Part shown: positions 35,777-44,301 of the stretch, piece by piece
How the letters are laid out: every line of letters starts with the position of its first letter
How positions within the stretch are numbered: the stretch's first letter is position 1
Source of the DNA: Enterococcus aquimarinus
GTDB lineage: Bacteria > Bacillota > Bacilli > Lactobacillales > Enterococcaceae
Direction: 5' to 3'
DNA: 64,000 nt
Assembly: GCF_001885765.1 (NCBI RefSeq)
Contig: NZ_JXKD01000004.1
Span: forward strand, 62,001-126,000
Notes under the pieces: generated by a model
Told to the model about the DNA's origin: nothing
The model's database searches: none
Seen by the model: the letters and a program-made list of their open reading frames with translations, nothing else
Translations under genes and position numbers: made by a program

Positions 35777-35805
35777 TTGACGCATTTTTACATTCGCGGT
35801 ACAAT
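35777..35805 (+). promoter_or_regulatory. Promoter of the fic gene
   Basis: TTGACG at 35777-35782, 17-base spacer, TACAAT at 35800-35805; 45 bases before the RBS-start region of fic. Confidence 0.7.
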
Positions 35806-35856
35806 AGATTTACGAGTGTTGCATAAACTGATGTCAAAAATTGAAGGAGATTTCGC

Positions 35857-36462
35857 ATGATTATCGAGAATAAATTGGGTTTAACCAGTCAAGTCGAGTT
35901 GGCCAAAACTGAAGAAAAACTCAGCAAACAAAAAGCGAAGGAATTATATGATTCTGGAAAAATAAATGAAATAGAAGTTGGTACTTTTAAAGGCTTATCT
36001 GAAATTCATGAATTTCTCTTTTCAGAGATTTACGAGTTTGCCGGAAATATTCGATCCGTCAATATCGCAAAAGGGAATTTTCGATTTGCGCCGGTTATGT
36101 ATCTAGAACATTCGTTGAAGCATATCGATCAAATGCCACAGTCATCTTTTGAAGAAATTATTAAGAAATATGTCGAGATGAATATCGCGCACCCGTTTCG
36201 AGAAGGAAACGGCCGGAGTACTAGAATTTGGTTGGATATCATTTTAAAAGAGGAATTACAAAAAGTTGTCGATTGGAACTTGATTGATAAATCAGATTAT
36301 CTTTCGGCAATGGAACGCAGTCCGATTAATGATTTGGAGATACGCTATTTGATTTCGAACGCCCTAACCGATAAGATTGATGATCGCGAGTTATATATGA
36401 AAGGAATCGACGTCAGCTATTTCTACGAGGGGTATTCTGAATATACGATAGATGATTTATAA
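35857..36462 (+). CDS. Class III Fic-domain AMP-transferase
   Basis: 201 aa with the Fic active-site motif [12 protein letters not shown] (His at 112). These enzymes usually attach AMP to target proteins. The C-terminal helix has SYFYEG (187-192), fitting the inhibitory [S/T]xxxE[G/N] motif; at the C terminus this defines class III, self-inhibited Fic proteins such as Enterococcus faecalis Fic. The glutamate (E191) would block ATP binding. No separate antitoxin gene is seen, as expected. AAGGAGA 8 bases before the ATG. Flanked by diverged repeats. Confidence 0.88.
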   Translation: MIIENKLGLTSQVELAKTEEKLSKQKAKELYDSGKINEIEVGTFKGLSEIHEFLFSEIYEFAGNIRSVNIAKGNFRFAPVMYLEHSLKHIDQMPQSSFEEIIKKYVEMNIAHPFREGNGRSTRIWLDIILKEELQKVVDWNLIDKSDYLSAMERSPINDLEIRYLISNALTDKIDDRELYMKGIDVSYFYEGYSEYTIDDL

Positions 36463-37039
36463 GAGTAGGTGGGTTAATTGACAAATATGGGGATGCACGT
36501 GCCTCAACTGCTTATCAAAGTTTCGAGGATGAATAATAAGCAACTTGCGATTATTCTGTCATGGCTTGCCAAGTATTAAATAGTAGATTTGTATAGGCAC
36601 TTTTTTAAGAAAAACTTTAATTATTGATACAAAATGGCATATTGTTAACAATTAAAATTATTTAATCAATCAACCATCACTTCTATTCTTTTTTTCTCAA
36701 ATGCAGCAAGACAATTACTCGGGCCTTCCGTCGCTCAAAAAAACTTCCAATAGCGCTTGATCGTGTAATCATTCTCTAGGTCTGTAATTTTTTGCGAATG
36801 TTAGTCATGGTTAGGCATGTCAATAACGATACTTTTAGTTCTATCACTCATTCGTATCGTGTACTGACATGCCTTTTTTGTTTATTGTCGTATGCATGTC
36901 ATTTTCCGCTTGAGCATTATTATTTTTGACAGGAATGTGTTGCTGAGAAACTTCTATATACTATTAATACAAAATAAACTGCTCATGACGGTACATTTCG
37001 AAGTATAATACCAGTAAAAGGTGAGGGGAAATAAAACAG
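36463..37039 (+). other. Long intergenic region after fic
   Basis: 577 bases without a gene. It contains the second repeat copy with a large hairpin (see the repeat entry) and AT-rich DNA. TATACT at 36957-36962 could be a -10 for the next operon but has no well-spaced -35. Confidence 0.5.
36698..36909 (+). repeat. Diverged repeat copy 2 with inserted hairpin
   Basis: Second copy of the repeat found before fic. Between its two matching parts sits about 90 extra bases, which together with the second part form a hairpin with arms GGCATGTCA/TGACATGCC and ACGATAC/GTATCGT (about 36813-36875), followed by T6. This looks like a strong terminator. Confidence 0.6.
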
Positions 37040-37171
37040 ATGATAATCGAAACAGTGGCAAAACGAATGAATGAGGCCAACTATTGGCCCAATCAAGATG
37101 CTCAGTGGCAAAATGAGATACATTCATTATTAGAAAAAGTGATTGAGTATGATGGAAGGAGAATGACATGA
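37040..37171 (+). CDS. Small ORF (43 aa) coupled to the next gene
   Basis: 43 codons from ATG 37040 to TGA 37169-37171. The stop overlaps the next gene's ATG (ATGA), a strong sign of translational coupling. GAGGGG lies about 12 bases upstream. The product is acidic and helical (KRMNEANYWPNQDAQWQNE) and I recognise no family. It could be a true small protein or a translated leader of the oxidoreductase gene. Confidence 0.5.
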   Translation: MIIETVAKRMNEANYWPNQDAQWQNEIHSLLEKVIEYDGRRMT

Positions 37172-37779
37172 GAATCTTTCTTTTAGGAGCAACCGGAAAA
37201 ACAGGTACTGTCTTTCTAAATATGGCGCTAGCAAAGGGACATCATATTACTGCGTATGTGAGGTCACCGGAAAAGCTAACAATAGCTGAAAATCTGACTA
37301 TTATTCAAGAAAACTTAGAATCAATCCCCCAAATGTCTGCGGCGATGCGTGATCACGATGTTGTCGTATCTTGTCTAGGTGGCAATGATAATGATCAATC
37401 GAACGTAATCCAAAAGCTTACGGAGGTAATCGTAGCTAGCATGAAAGAAAGCAATGTATCTAGGATTGCAGCCATCTCATCGGCAGGCATTCATAACGAA
37501 TTCTCATGGGTGACAAACTTCATTCTTACTCTTTTTTATAAACACGTGATCAATGATCATCGATTGGCAGCACAGGTCATTATGACAAGTGGGTTAGATT
37601 ATACACTCGCGCGACCGCTCTCATTAACAGATGGGGGTCTTACGAAAAGCTATCGAAAAATGACGATTGGTGTTCCAAAAGGTGGGAAAAATATTTCAAG
37701 ACAAGATTTAGCACATTTTTTATTAGAAACCATCGAAAGTGGAGACTACCACAATGAAACAGTAGGATTGGCATACTAG
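37168..37779 (+). CDS. NAD(P)H-binding atypical SDR oxidoreductase
   Basis: 203 aa with the NAD(P)-binding GATGKTG motif at residues 8-14 and the fold of PF13460 proteins (YhfK/NmrA-like). VSCLGG and the DYTLARPLSL segment are typical. Lacks the YxxxK catalytic pair of classical SDRs, so it may be a redox sensor or a flavin/biliverdin-type reductase. GGAAGGAG precedes the ATG, inside the small ORF. Confidence 0.8.
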   Translation: MRIFLLGATGKTGTVFLNMALAKGHHITAYVRSPEKLTIAENLTIIQENLESIPQMSAAMRDHDVVVSCLGGNDNDQSNVIQKLTEVIVASMKESNVSRIAAISSAGIHNEFSWVTNFILTLFYKHVINDHRLAAQVIMTSGLDYTLARPLSLTDGGLTKSYRKMTIGVPKGGKNISRQDLAHFLLETIESGDYHNETVGLAY

Positions 37780-38026
37780 GAATGAGACCACGTCTGTACA
37801 AAAATCGATTTTAGTACAAAAGGTAATACAGTTGTGATCTCCAATCGATTAAGTGAACATCTAATCAGTTTTTTAGTGCGCAGTGAGTATTGCAACACAA
37901 GTGCTTCAAATCATAAAATTGTCTATATGAGGTTCTTTTTCATTTGATAAAAGTTCAAACAAGACGCACCATGAAAATAAGAAGGAAGCAATCCAGGCTT
38001 TTTTAGAATGAGTAGGAGTGGTTATC

Positions 38027-40054
38027 ATGGCTTTAATGACATTAAAAAATGTAAATAAGTACTATCTTTCGGGTAGTGATTTGCGTTTTCATGCACTAAA
38101 AAATATTAATTTATCGTTTAATAAAGGCGAATTGGTCTCCATTATCGGAGAATCGGGTAGTGGGAAATCGACCTTAATGAATCTGATTGGTGGTTTGGAT
38201 CGCGATTTTGAAGGAGAAATACTCGTCGATGGTGTAAATATTGGAACGTATAATGAAAACCAACGAGTGATGTACAATAAAGAGAAGATAGGATTTGTGT
38301 TTCAAAGTTTTAATCTGATTCCCCATTTAAATGTGTTGGAAAATGTGGCGTTAGCCATGACCTTATCCAACGTCAGTAAAAAGATTCGCGTTGAACGAGC
38401 GAAGAAAATTCTCGCTGAGGTTGGCTTAGAAAAACATTACTATAAAAAACCGAATCAATTATCGGGAGGACAAAAACAACGTGTCGCGATTGCACGATCG
38501 CTTGTGAATGATCCAGAAATTATTATTGCAGATGAACCGACAGGCGCGCTAGATTCTGAAACGGCTGATCAAGTCCTGCAAATCTTTAGCGAAATTGCGG
38601 CTAGCGGCAAGTTAGTGTTACTGGTGACCCACTCAGAAAGAGTCGCGGCACGTTCGAGTCGCATTGTGACGATAGCAGATGGCTCGATCATTTCTGATCA
38701 AGAATATCCTGAAAATCAAGTGTATCATTCAAAAGAACATCTTAGTCGCTTTAGTTTAACGAGTCGTCCAAAAAATCGGAACTTATCATTTTTCGCCGCG
38801 ATGAAATTAGCCTTTTTAAATATGAAGGAGAAATTTTCAAGAAGTGTCCTCATTGCCCTTGGCGGTAGTATCGGCATTATGAGTATTATTTTGATGCTCT
38901 CTTTAGGTTCGGGTGTGAATGCCTATTTAACGAATCTCATGCAAGAGCAAGTGAATCCCGTCGTCAGTGAAGTTCGAATGCCGGAACCAGAAGAACAAGA
39001 GACAAGTAATTCTTCAACGAGCGAAATCACAGGGGATCCAACAGGTATGCCAATGGATCCCGCTCAAAATAGTCCTGTGATGCGAAATGATAACGTTCCT
39101 TTTGAACAATCAGATTTAGAAACCCTAGAGAACATTGATGGAGTAGCATCGCTTGAAAAAGGTTATTCGACTTTTTCACTAGGAAATAATTCGATTATGT
39201 ATAACGATCGCTATCGCTCCTTTATGAATTTTATAACGATGTCCTCGATGATTACGACGGCAAACTTGAGTGAAGGAGAGTTCCCGCAAGAAGGCGAAAT
39301 CTTAATCACGCAAGGAATTGCCGATAGTATTGGTGAAGACAGTATCGGCAAAGAAGTCACCGTTACGTTAATGATGGATGGCGTCATTACAGAAACAGAT
39401 ATGGTAATTAGTGGGATTTTTGCTTCTAGCGATGCCGTCGGTCCAACGGCTGTCTTTGACTCGATTTATATGAATTATGCGGATGTTGAAGCCATCGCGC
39501 AAGCCAATGACATCGAGTTACAGCCTAATGTTGTGTACCTGGTAGCAGAAGATGCGCAAGCCAATGCTCGTGTTAAAGAAGAAATCAAGACATTGGGTTA
39601 TCAGGGATCTGCGATGGAATCCATTGCGAAATTATTTACGGATATGATCGATATTTTCACGTATATTTTAGCGGGAGTTGCTGGCTTATCATTGTTTGTT
39701 TCAGCGATTATGATTTTAACCGTTCTTTACATCAGCGTGGTTGAGCGGACGCAAGAAATTGGTGTGATCAAAGCGACAGGTGGAAGAAAGAAAGATATTC
39801 GTCGGATTTTTGTTTCGGAATCCTTTTTAATTGGTGTTTTTAGCGGTAGTTTTGGTGTCGGCTTTGCTTACATCTTGTCAATTATTGGCAATCGAGTAGT
39901 CGAACAACAATTTGGTACGACTATCTTTTTAGTGGAATATCAGTTCATCGTGATGGGAATGGTGATCAGTATTTTACTAAGTGTGATTGCGGGACTCTTG
40001 CCATCGGTTTGCGCGTCCCGTCTCGATCCTGTCGAAGCGTTACGCCACGAGTAA
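38027..40054 (+). CDS. MacB-like ABC transporter (fused ATPase and permease)
   Basis: 675 aa. Residues 1-220: LolD/MacB-type ATPase with GESGSGKST (~41), [13 protein letters not shown] and DEPTGALD. Then one helix at ~275, a ~250-residue extracellular region with a flexible E/S/P/M-rich stretch near 325-350, and three C-terminal helices of FtsX type ([18 protein letters not shown]). This is the MacB mechanotransmitter plan. No MacA-type adaptor or TolC partner is here, as in other Gram-positives. TAGGAG is 10 bases before the chosen ATG; a GTG lies at 38018. Substrate unknown, perhaps a peptide or drug. Confidence 0.85.
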   Translation: MALMTLKNVNKYYLSGSDLRFHALKNINLSFNKGELVSIIGESGSGKSTLMNLIGGLDRDFEGEILVDGVNIGTYNENQRVMYNKEKIGFVFQSFNLIPHLNVLENVALAMTLSNVSKKIRVERAKKILAEVGLEKHYYKKPNQLSGGQKQRVAIARSLVNDPEIIIADEPTGALDSETADQVLQIFSEIAASGKLVLLVTHSERVAARSSRIVTIADGSIISDQEYPENQVYHSKEHLSRFSLTSRPKNRNLSFFAAMKLAFLNMKEKFSRSVLIALGGSIGIMSIILMLSLGSGVNAYLTNLMQEQVNPVVSEVRMPEPEEQETSNSSTSEITGDPTGMPMDPAQNSPVMRNDNVPFEQSDLETLENIDGVASLEKGYSTFSLGNNSIMYNDRYRSFMNFITMSSMITTANLSEGEFPQEGEILITQGIADSIGEDSIGKEVTVTLMMDGVITETDMVISGIFASSDAVGPTAVFDSIYMNYADVEAIAQANDIELQPNVVYLVAEDAQANARVKEEIKTLGYQGSAMESIAKLFTDMIDIFTYILAGVAGLSLFVSAIMILTVLYISVVERTQEIGVIKATGGRKKDIRRIFVSESFLIGVFSGSFGVGFAYILSIIGNRVVEQQFGTTIFLVEYQFIVMGMVISILLSVIAGLLPSVCASRLDPVEALRHE

Positions 40055-40077
40055 CCAACCCTATTTCATCGTACTTT

Positions 40078-40117
40078 AAACGGTCCTCTTTAATATGGAG
40101 AGGGTCGTTTTTTTTTT
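40078..40117 (+). terminator. Terminator after the MacB-like gene
   Basis: Stem built on CCTCT/AGAGG with flanking ACG/CGT pairs, then a run of ten T. Confidence 0.8.
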
Positions 40118-40210
40118 ATGAGAAAGTGTGCGAAGTTTCCATCAATGAAACACTCAGAAAACCTCGTTGGTTGTCAAGAAATAATGACGCTTGAGTCCGT
40201 CTGTTTCATA

Positions 40211-40239
40211 TTGAGAAGTGTGATAAAATGTGTTATATT
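40211..40239 (+). promoter_or_regulatory. Promoter of the sugar transporter gene
   Basis: TTGAGA at 40211-40216, 17-base spacer, TATATT at 40234-40239. A small ATGGGG/CCCCAT hairpin lies just before the RBS (about 40277-40292). Confidence 0.6.
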
Positions 40240-40310
40240 TTTCAATTGGAACTTCTTTTTTGAGAAAAGAAGAATGGATGGGGTTTCCCCCATAAAGAGG
40301 AGAAATGATT

Positions 40311-41201
40311 GTGAATACAATAGCATTATTGATTGGATTATGTCCAGTGATTGGATGGGGATTATTCCCAACGGTGGCAGCAAAAATTGGTGGACGTCCA
40401 GTCAATCAAATTTTAGGGACGACATTGGGAACTTTTGTCTTTGCATTGATTTTTTCATTTGCAACAAAAACCGCATTGCCTGAAGGAAAAGATTTGCTAT
40501 TCTCGTTGTTGTCTGGGATTGGCTGGGCCTCGGCACAAATTATTACGTTTAAATCCTTTGAGTTAGTCAGTACTTCAAAAGCGTTACCGATTACGACTGC
40601 TGTTCAGTTACTCGTGACGTCATTGTGGGGTGCTTTTTTTCTAGGAAATTGGCCAGGCGTGACGAATAAATTGATTGGCATCTTTGCCTTAGTCTTAATT
40701 GTGATTGGTGCGAGAATGTCTGTCTGGACAGAAAAGAAAGATGCGCAAGATAGCGCAAGGTTAAAACGTGCGGTCTTCTTATTAATAATTGGTGGGATTG
40801 GGTACTGGGCGTATTCCGCTGCGCCACAAGCTACGAATGTCGATGGGATGACTTCTTTTTTACCACAAGCGATTGGAATGCTTTTGGTGGCCTCTCTTTA
40901 TAGTCTATTTTTAACAGTAACGCAAAAAAATGAAACCTCTCCTTTTAAAGAAAAAGTTTCTTATTTGCAAATGATCTCTGGTTTCTTTTTTGCTTTTGCA
41001 GCCCTCACGTATCTCATCTCCGCACAACCCAACATGAACGGCTTGGCAACGGGTTTTATCTTATCGCAAACGTCAGTGGTTGTCGGAACATTAACGGGTA
41101 TTTATTTCCTTGGACAAAAGAAGACGAACAAAGAAATGAAAGTGACGTTATTAGGGTTAGGGTTCATTATTCTAGCGGCAACGATGACCGTCATGATTTA
41201 A
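40311..41201 (+). CDS. GlcU/RbsU-type sugar uptake protein
   Basis: 296 aa, ten membrane helices, drug/metabolite-transporter superfamily, glucose/ribose porter group. Seen: GWGLFPTVAAKIGG near the first helix, GIGWASAQI, TTAVQLLVTSLWGAFFLGNW and a second-half copy with SQTSVVVGTLTGIYFLGQKK. Such proteins take up glucose or ribose by proton symport independently of the PTS. GTG at 40311 is chosen because AGGAG (40298-40302) is 8 bases away; the in-frame ATG at 40305 is only 2 bases away. Confidence 0.85.
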   Translation: MNTIALLIGLCPVIGWGLFPTVAAKIGGRPVNQILGTTLGTFVFALIFSFATKTALPEGKDLLFSLLSGIGWASAQIITFKSFELVSTSKALPITTAVQLLVTSLWGAFFLGNWPGVTNKLIGIFALVLIVIGARMSVWTEKKDAQDSARLKRAVFLLIIGGIGYWAYSAAPQATNVDGMTSFLPQAIGMLLVASLYSLFLTVTQKNETSPFKEKVSYLQMISGFFFAFAALTYLISAQPNMNGLATGFILSQTSVVVGTLTGIYFLGQKKTNKEMKVTLLGLGFIILAATMTVMI

Positions 41202-41207
41202 CGGGTG

Positions 41208-41238
41208 AAACTCACGGTAGGATTATCGTGAGTTTTTT
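41208..41238 (+). terminator. Terminator after the sugar transporter gene
   Basis: 9-bp stem AAACTCACG/CGTGAGTTT with T6. Confidence 0.85.
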
Positions 41239-41309
41239 ATTTAGAAATGCAATGTGGGGATGCGAGAAAAATTTTTTTGATTCATTCTTACGTCGAAAAG
41301 ACGAAATTC

Positions 41310-41338
41310 TTGTTTTATAAAATTAAATTGTGTAAAAT
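41310..41338 (+). promoter_or_regulatory. ohrR-ohr promoter and likely OhrR operator
   Basis: TTGTTT 41310-41315, 17-base spacer, TAAAAT 41333-41338. The spacer holds TAAAATTAAATTGTGTA, which resembles the TACAATT-AATTGTA dyad bound by OhrR, with imperfect left arm. Operator call is by resemblance. Confidence 0.5.
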
Positions 41339-41353
41339 ATAAATAGAGGAGAT

Positions 41354-41812
41354 GTGGTGAGAGAAATGATTCGACAAGTTGTAAGTGAACAATTGTGTTT
41401 TGCGATTTACAATGCTCAAAAAGAATTTTCGAGAATGTATACCGCAGCGTTAGAACCGTACCATCTGACTTATACGCAATACTTAGCATTACTCGTATTG
41501 TGGGAAAATGATCAGCGAAGTATTACAGAAATTGGCGAGGCGTTATCATTAGATAGTGGGACGTTGACGCCCATGATCAAACGCATGGAACAAAACGGTT
41601 TTGTTACGCGGGCACGAAGTCAAACAGACGAACGAAAAGTCGTCGTTAGCTTAACGTCTAAGGCAAAGGAGTCAAAAGAGGCCATTTTGTCGAAGGTAAC
41701 AAGTTGTTTGGCTGTTGTCACTGAAGATGAGGAAAATTATTTTGACTTACTGAATCAAATCAATCAGTTAGCAAAAAAAGTAGGAGGAATCAGCAATGAA
41801 AAAAGTTTATGA
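41354..41812 (+). CDS. ohrR: OhrR, MarR-family organic hydroperoxide sensor
   Basis: 152 aa, strongly like Bacillus OhrR: QLCFAIYNAQKEF with the reactive cysteine at position 15 with this start, YTQYLALLVLWE, LDSGTLTPMIKRMEQ and the DERKV wing. Oxidation of the cysteine by organic peroxides releases the repressor from DNA. Starts are crowded: GTG 41354 or 41357, or ATG 41366, behind GAGGAG 41346-41351. Overlaps ohr by 17 bases. Confidence 0.92.
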   Translation: MVREMIRQVVSEQLCFAIYNAQKEFSRMYTAALEPYHLTYTQYLALLVLWENDQRSITEIGEALSLDSGTLTPMIKRMEQNGFVTRARSQTDERKVVVSLTSKAKESKEAILSKVTSCLAVVTEDEENYFDLLNQINQLAKKVGGISNEKSL

Positions 41813-42200
41813 AACAAAGATCACGAACACTGGCGGACGCGAAGGTGAAGTGTATTCACCGGATCATCTCTTTGAACACAAGGTGACTTCCCCTGGCAAA
41901 AAGGTCGAAAATGCGACGAATCCAGAACAGTTATTTGCAGCTGCTTATAGTGCCTGTTTTAATGGTGCATTAGAACTCGTCATGGAACGAGAAAATGACG
42001 TTCATCCAAGTGAAGTATCCGCTCGGGTCAGCTTGTTTGCAGACGACGTCGAAGGATTCCATATTGAAGTGGTTCTTGAAGTTAAAATCGATGGCGTAGA
42101 AGAGGCACGCGCATTAGAACTTGTGAAATTAGCGGATGAAGTGTGTCCCTATTCAAAAGCCGTTCGTAATAATGTGAAAGTAACGTTTGAGATTGTCTAA
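41796..42200 (+). CDS. ohr: Ohr organic hydroperoxide resistance protein
   Basis: 134-aa OsmC-fold peroxidase that reduces organic and fatty-acid hydroperoxides, usually with lipoyl-protein electrons. The two catalytic cysteines are visible in AAYSACFNGAL and DEVCPYSKAV. TAGGAGG precedes the ATG, inside ohrR. Shares the ohrR transcript, so regulator and enzyme are induced together. Confidence 0.94.
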   Translation: MKKVYETKITNTGGREGEVYSPDHLFEHKVTSPGKKVENATNPEQLFAAAYSACFNGALELVMERENDVHPSEVSARVSLFADDVEGFHIEVVLEVKIDGVEEARALELVKLADEVCPYSKAVRNNVKVTFEIV

Positions 42201-42219
42201 TTGAATAGATAGATTTTAC

Positions 42220-42256
42220 AGAACGAAGGCTAAGTTATTGCCTTCGTTCTTTTTTA
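42220..42256 (+). terminator. Terminator after ohr
   Basis: 11-bp stem AGAACGAAGGC/GCCTTCGTTCT (42220-42230 with 42240-42250) plus T run. The T-rich tail is where the IS element inserted. Confidence 0.88.
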
Positions 42257-42300
42257 TTTTAGGCTATGTTAAATTATATTGTTGATTTTTTACGAGAATT

Positions 42301-42334
42301 AAGGGAACTTCCATTTTTAGAAGTTCCCTTTTGT
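42301..42334. terminator. Terminator inside the IS, after the passenger gene
   Basis: 11-bp stem AAGGGAACTTC/GAAGTTCCCTT with A/T tracts; ends the minus-strand passenger gene and can shield the IS from outside transcription. Confidence 0.8.
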
Positions 42335-42359
42335 TTACTCTATTAAAGTCCTCGTTCGT

Positions 42360-42902
42360 TTAAGTAGACGTTTTTACAAAATTTTCATTTTCTATTTCTT
42401 TTAAAGCCTTTGCGATAACTTCACATTTTTTCACAGCCCAAATGTAATGATTAGATGTGTTCGCTGTAAAATAACTGAACAAATTACTTGTTTTCGTCCA
42501 CTTATAATATTTTTTTGTCACGATTTCTTCATTCGTATGTATTTTAATTAAGTCTGTTACTCTTTGGTGACTTAACTTCAATTTTTTTATAGCTTGATTT
42601 AATGTCACATCTTGATAGTTCTCCCAAATCCGTATATTCAGGAGTTTAATACTACTCCACTTATAACCAGGTGCTGGCATAAAAGGAATATCCCCATCCA
42701 TACCCTCTCTATACCATCTCTCAAGCATTGCGTGCCATTCATAAAGATGCATTAAAACATCTCTAAAATTTTTATCTCTCTCTGGAGTTTCAATAGAAAT
42801 TCCTCTTTTACTTTTCGGTACTGATTCAATTATTTCAAGTAGTTCTTTGAAATTTTTCTCGCTATTCAATAATAAAATCTCTTTCTCATTTTTGTCTATC
42901 AT
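42360..42902 (-). CDS. ClbS/DfsB family four-helix-bundle protein (IS passenger)
   Basis: 180-aa cytoplasmic protein of the DUF1706/DinB-like ClbS/DfsB family. ClbS protects the colibactin producer by opening the toxin's cyclopropane; most other members have no known task. Seen: RDVLMHLYEWHAMLERWYREG (residues ~48-68), the FMPAPGYKW loop near 75 and the TSNHYIWAVKK helix near 150. GAGAGGAG precedes the ATG. It lies inside the IS ends, upstream of nothing else, so it moves with the transposase. Confidence 0.82.
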   Translation of the reverse strand: MIDKNEKEILLLNSEKNFKELLEIIESVPKSKRGISIETPERDKNFRDVLMHLYEWHAMLERWYREGMDGDIPFMPAPGYKWSSIKLLNIRIWENYQDVTLNQAIKKLKLSHQRVTDLIKIHTNEEIVTKKYYKWTKTSNLFSYFTANTSNHYIWAVKKCEVIAKALKEIENENFVKTST

Positions 42903-43045
42903 AGTTAATCTCCTCTCTTTGACTAATGGAAATTTTAAGAAAATATAGCTTTGAATATTTTTTCTCTACTTTTGATATGATTAAAACTTCCTAAATGGTC
43001 ATAATTTATAGACCAAATCATACAGCCCCTATTCTTGAACAACTT

Positions 43046-43081
43046 AGATTATCATTTGGAAAATTCTGATAATCTAAGTTT
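43046..43081 (-). terminator. Hairpin at the end of the transposase gene
   Basis: 12-bp stem CTTAGATTATCA/TGATAATCTAAG overlapping the transposase stop codon. Probably ends the transposase transcript. Confidence 0.6.
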
Positions 43082-44092
43082 ATCATAGGTTTCTACTGTT
43101 GAGAATAAACAACTTTCTATTATCATTTTGCTGACGGTTGCATCGTTGTTGCGATGTCTGATGCTATCGAGGAATCGGAACCAACTCAAATAATGGTCGA
43201 GGTACTTTGTAGCGACGCCATTGAAACGGTCAATCCAGCCTTTGAGTCGGCTATGATAACTATTAACGTTCTGGATGTGATAAACACCTTTCACACGTTG
43301 ATATCCATCTGATTTGAATCGGTAATGTTCCAAACCTTTATCGGTCGCATAGGTCTTAAAGGCTCTCCAAGCGTCTGTACAGAGAACATTCGTTGAAGAA
43401 AGTTTGGAGCCGATGGCATCATCAAGTCGAGTCTTTACGATACGTCCTTGACCGATGATTTTTGAATACGTCATCTTTTGGCGGTCTCTTGCGACAAGAA
43501 CGCACACTTGGTCTTTACTAATGCCCCGTTTCTTCGAGGAGCCGCCACGTTTTCTTGGTTTACGACCTTTGAGATTACGCTTTCCTTTCTCAGAATACAG
43601 GAAATAGGTTTCATCCATCTCGACAATACCTTCGATCTTCTCAAAGTCCATCTGCTTCATCGCAGAAAGCAGTTTATGTCGCCAATAGAAGAGAGTGACA
43701 TAATGAACCTCAATCAATTCAGAGGCTTTTCGAAGGGAGTAGCCTTCTATCATACATTGGATGAACCCTAACCATTTGTGAGGCAAGTGAGTTCGATGAA
43801 GTGGGGTATTCGTAACATCGGTGAAGGTCTTTCCGCAATCTTTACAGCGATAACGTTGACGTTCAATCAGTCGCATATCCATTTTCACTGAGTATTTCCC
43901 GAAACGGACAACCTTCGTCGAATGGCAATGGGTACACGTATAACCTTCTTTATGCTTTCGTTCAGACACTTCTTTGAAGACAGGTTCGCTTGCCGAATAA
44001 GATGCAAGCGAGTTCACAAAGAACTGTTTCAATCTATGTTGGTCGGCTGTATTTAACTTTCGAATCTCTTCGATAATCTCCTTCAATGACAT
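43052..44092 (-). CDS. IS1595 family (ISXO2-like) transposase
   Basis: 346 aa. A zinc ribbon (CTHCHSTKVVRFG then YRCKDCGKTF) near residues 50-90, a helix-turn-helix (YSLRKASELIEVHYVTLFYWRHKLL), and the DDE-type ISXO2-like domain with EMDETYF, LCTDAWRAFKTYA and NVNSYHSRLKGWI carrying the acidic and H/N residues. Length is normal and the frame intact. The ATG at 44092 was preferred; the frame extends to a GTG at 44113. Located inside matching inverted repeats. Confidence 0.93.
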   Translation of the reverse strand: MSLKEIIEEIRKLNTADQHRLKQFFVNSLASYSASEPVFKEVSERKHKEGYTCTHCHSTKVVRFGKYSVKMDMRLIERQRYRCKDCGKTFTDVTNTPLHRTHLPHKWLGFIQCMIEGYSLRKASELIEVHYVTLFYWRHKLLSAMKQMDFEKIEGIVEMDETYFLYSEKGKRNLKGRKPRKRGGSSKKRGISKDQVCVLVARDRQKMTYSKIIGQGRIVKTRLDDAIGSKLSSTNVLCTDAWRAFKTYATDKGLEHYRFKSDGYQRVKGVYHIQNVNSYHSRLKGWIDRFNGVATKYLDHYLSWFRFLDSIRHRNNDATVSKMIIESCLFSTVETYDKLRLSEFSK

Positions 44093-44258
44093 TCGGAACC
44101 CACTCGCTCTCACTCTTTTCTTATATTATAGAACAAACGTTCTCTTTTATCAAATATCAACAGAGTTCTTTAACATAGCCTTATTTTAAAAAAAATCGGA
44201 ACTGAAGTAACTAGAATCACATTATTTTAAGATATCTGTACGAGATTCAGGAAATCAC

Positions 44259-44296
44259 AAAAAGAAGCTGTGACGGCTGTCATAGCTTCTTTTTGT
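44259..44296 (-). terminator. Terminator of the acyl-adenylating enzyme gene
   Basis: Near-perfect 16-bp stem with A5/T5 flanks just after the stop codon on the minus strand. Confidence 0.85.
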
Positions 44297-44301
44297 ATTC
44301 T

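Larger units (their letters stand above)
42254..44188 (-). mobile_element. IS1595-type insertion sequence with passenger gene
   Basis: The element spans 42262-44180 (1,919 bp). Both ends begin GGCTATGTTAAA (12 identical bases) and share TGTTGAT at positions 19-25, about 20 of 25 identical as inverted repeats. An exact 8-bp direct repeat, TTATTTTA, flanks it (42254-42261 and 44181-44188); 8 bp is the duplication size of the IS1595 family. It carries a transposase and a ClbS/DfsB-like gene, both on the minus strand. Fresh-looking: ends, duplication and transposase are intact. Confidence 0.9.

Noticed and set aside
38018-40054. Whole MacAB-type efflux system
   Set aside because: No periplasmic-adaptor (HlyD/MacA-like) gene lies next to the MacB-like gene.
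40118-40483. 121-codon frame overlapping the start of the sugar transporter gene
   Set aside because: Crosses the transporter promoter and start; no RBS; composition not protein-like.
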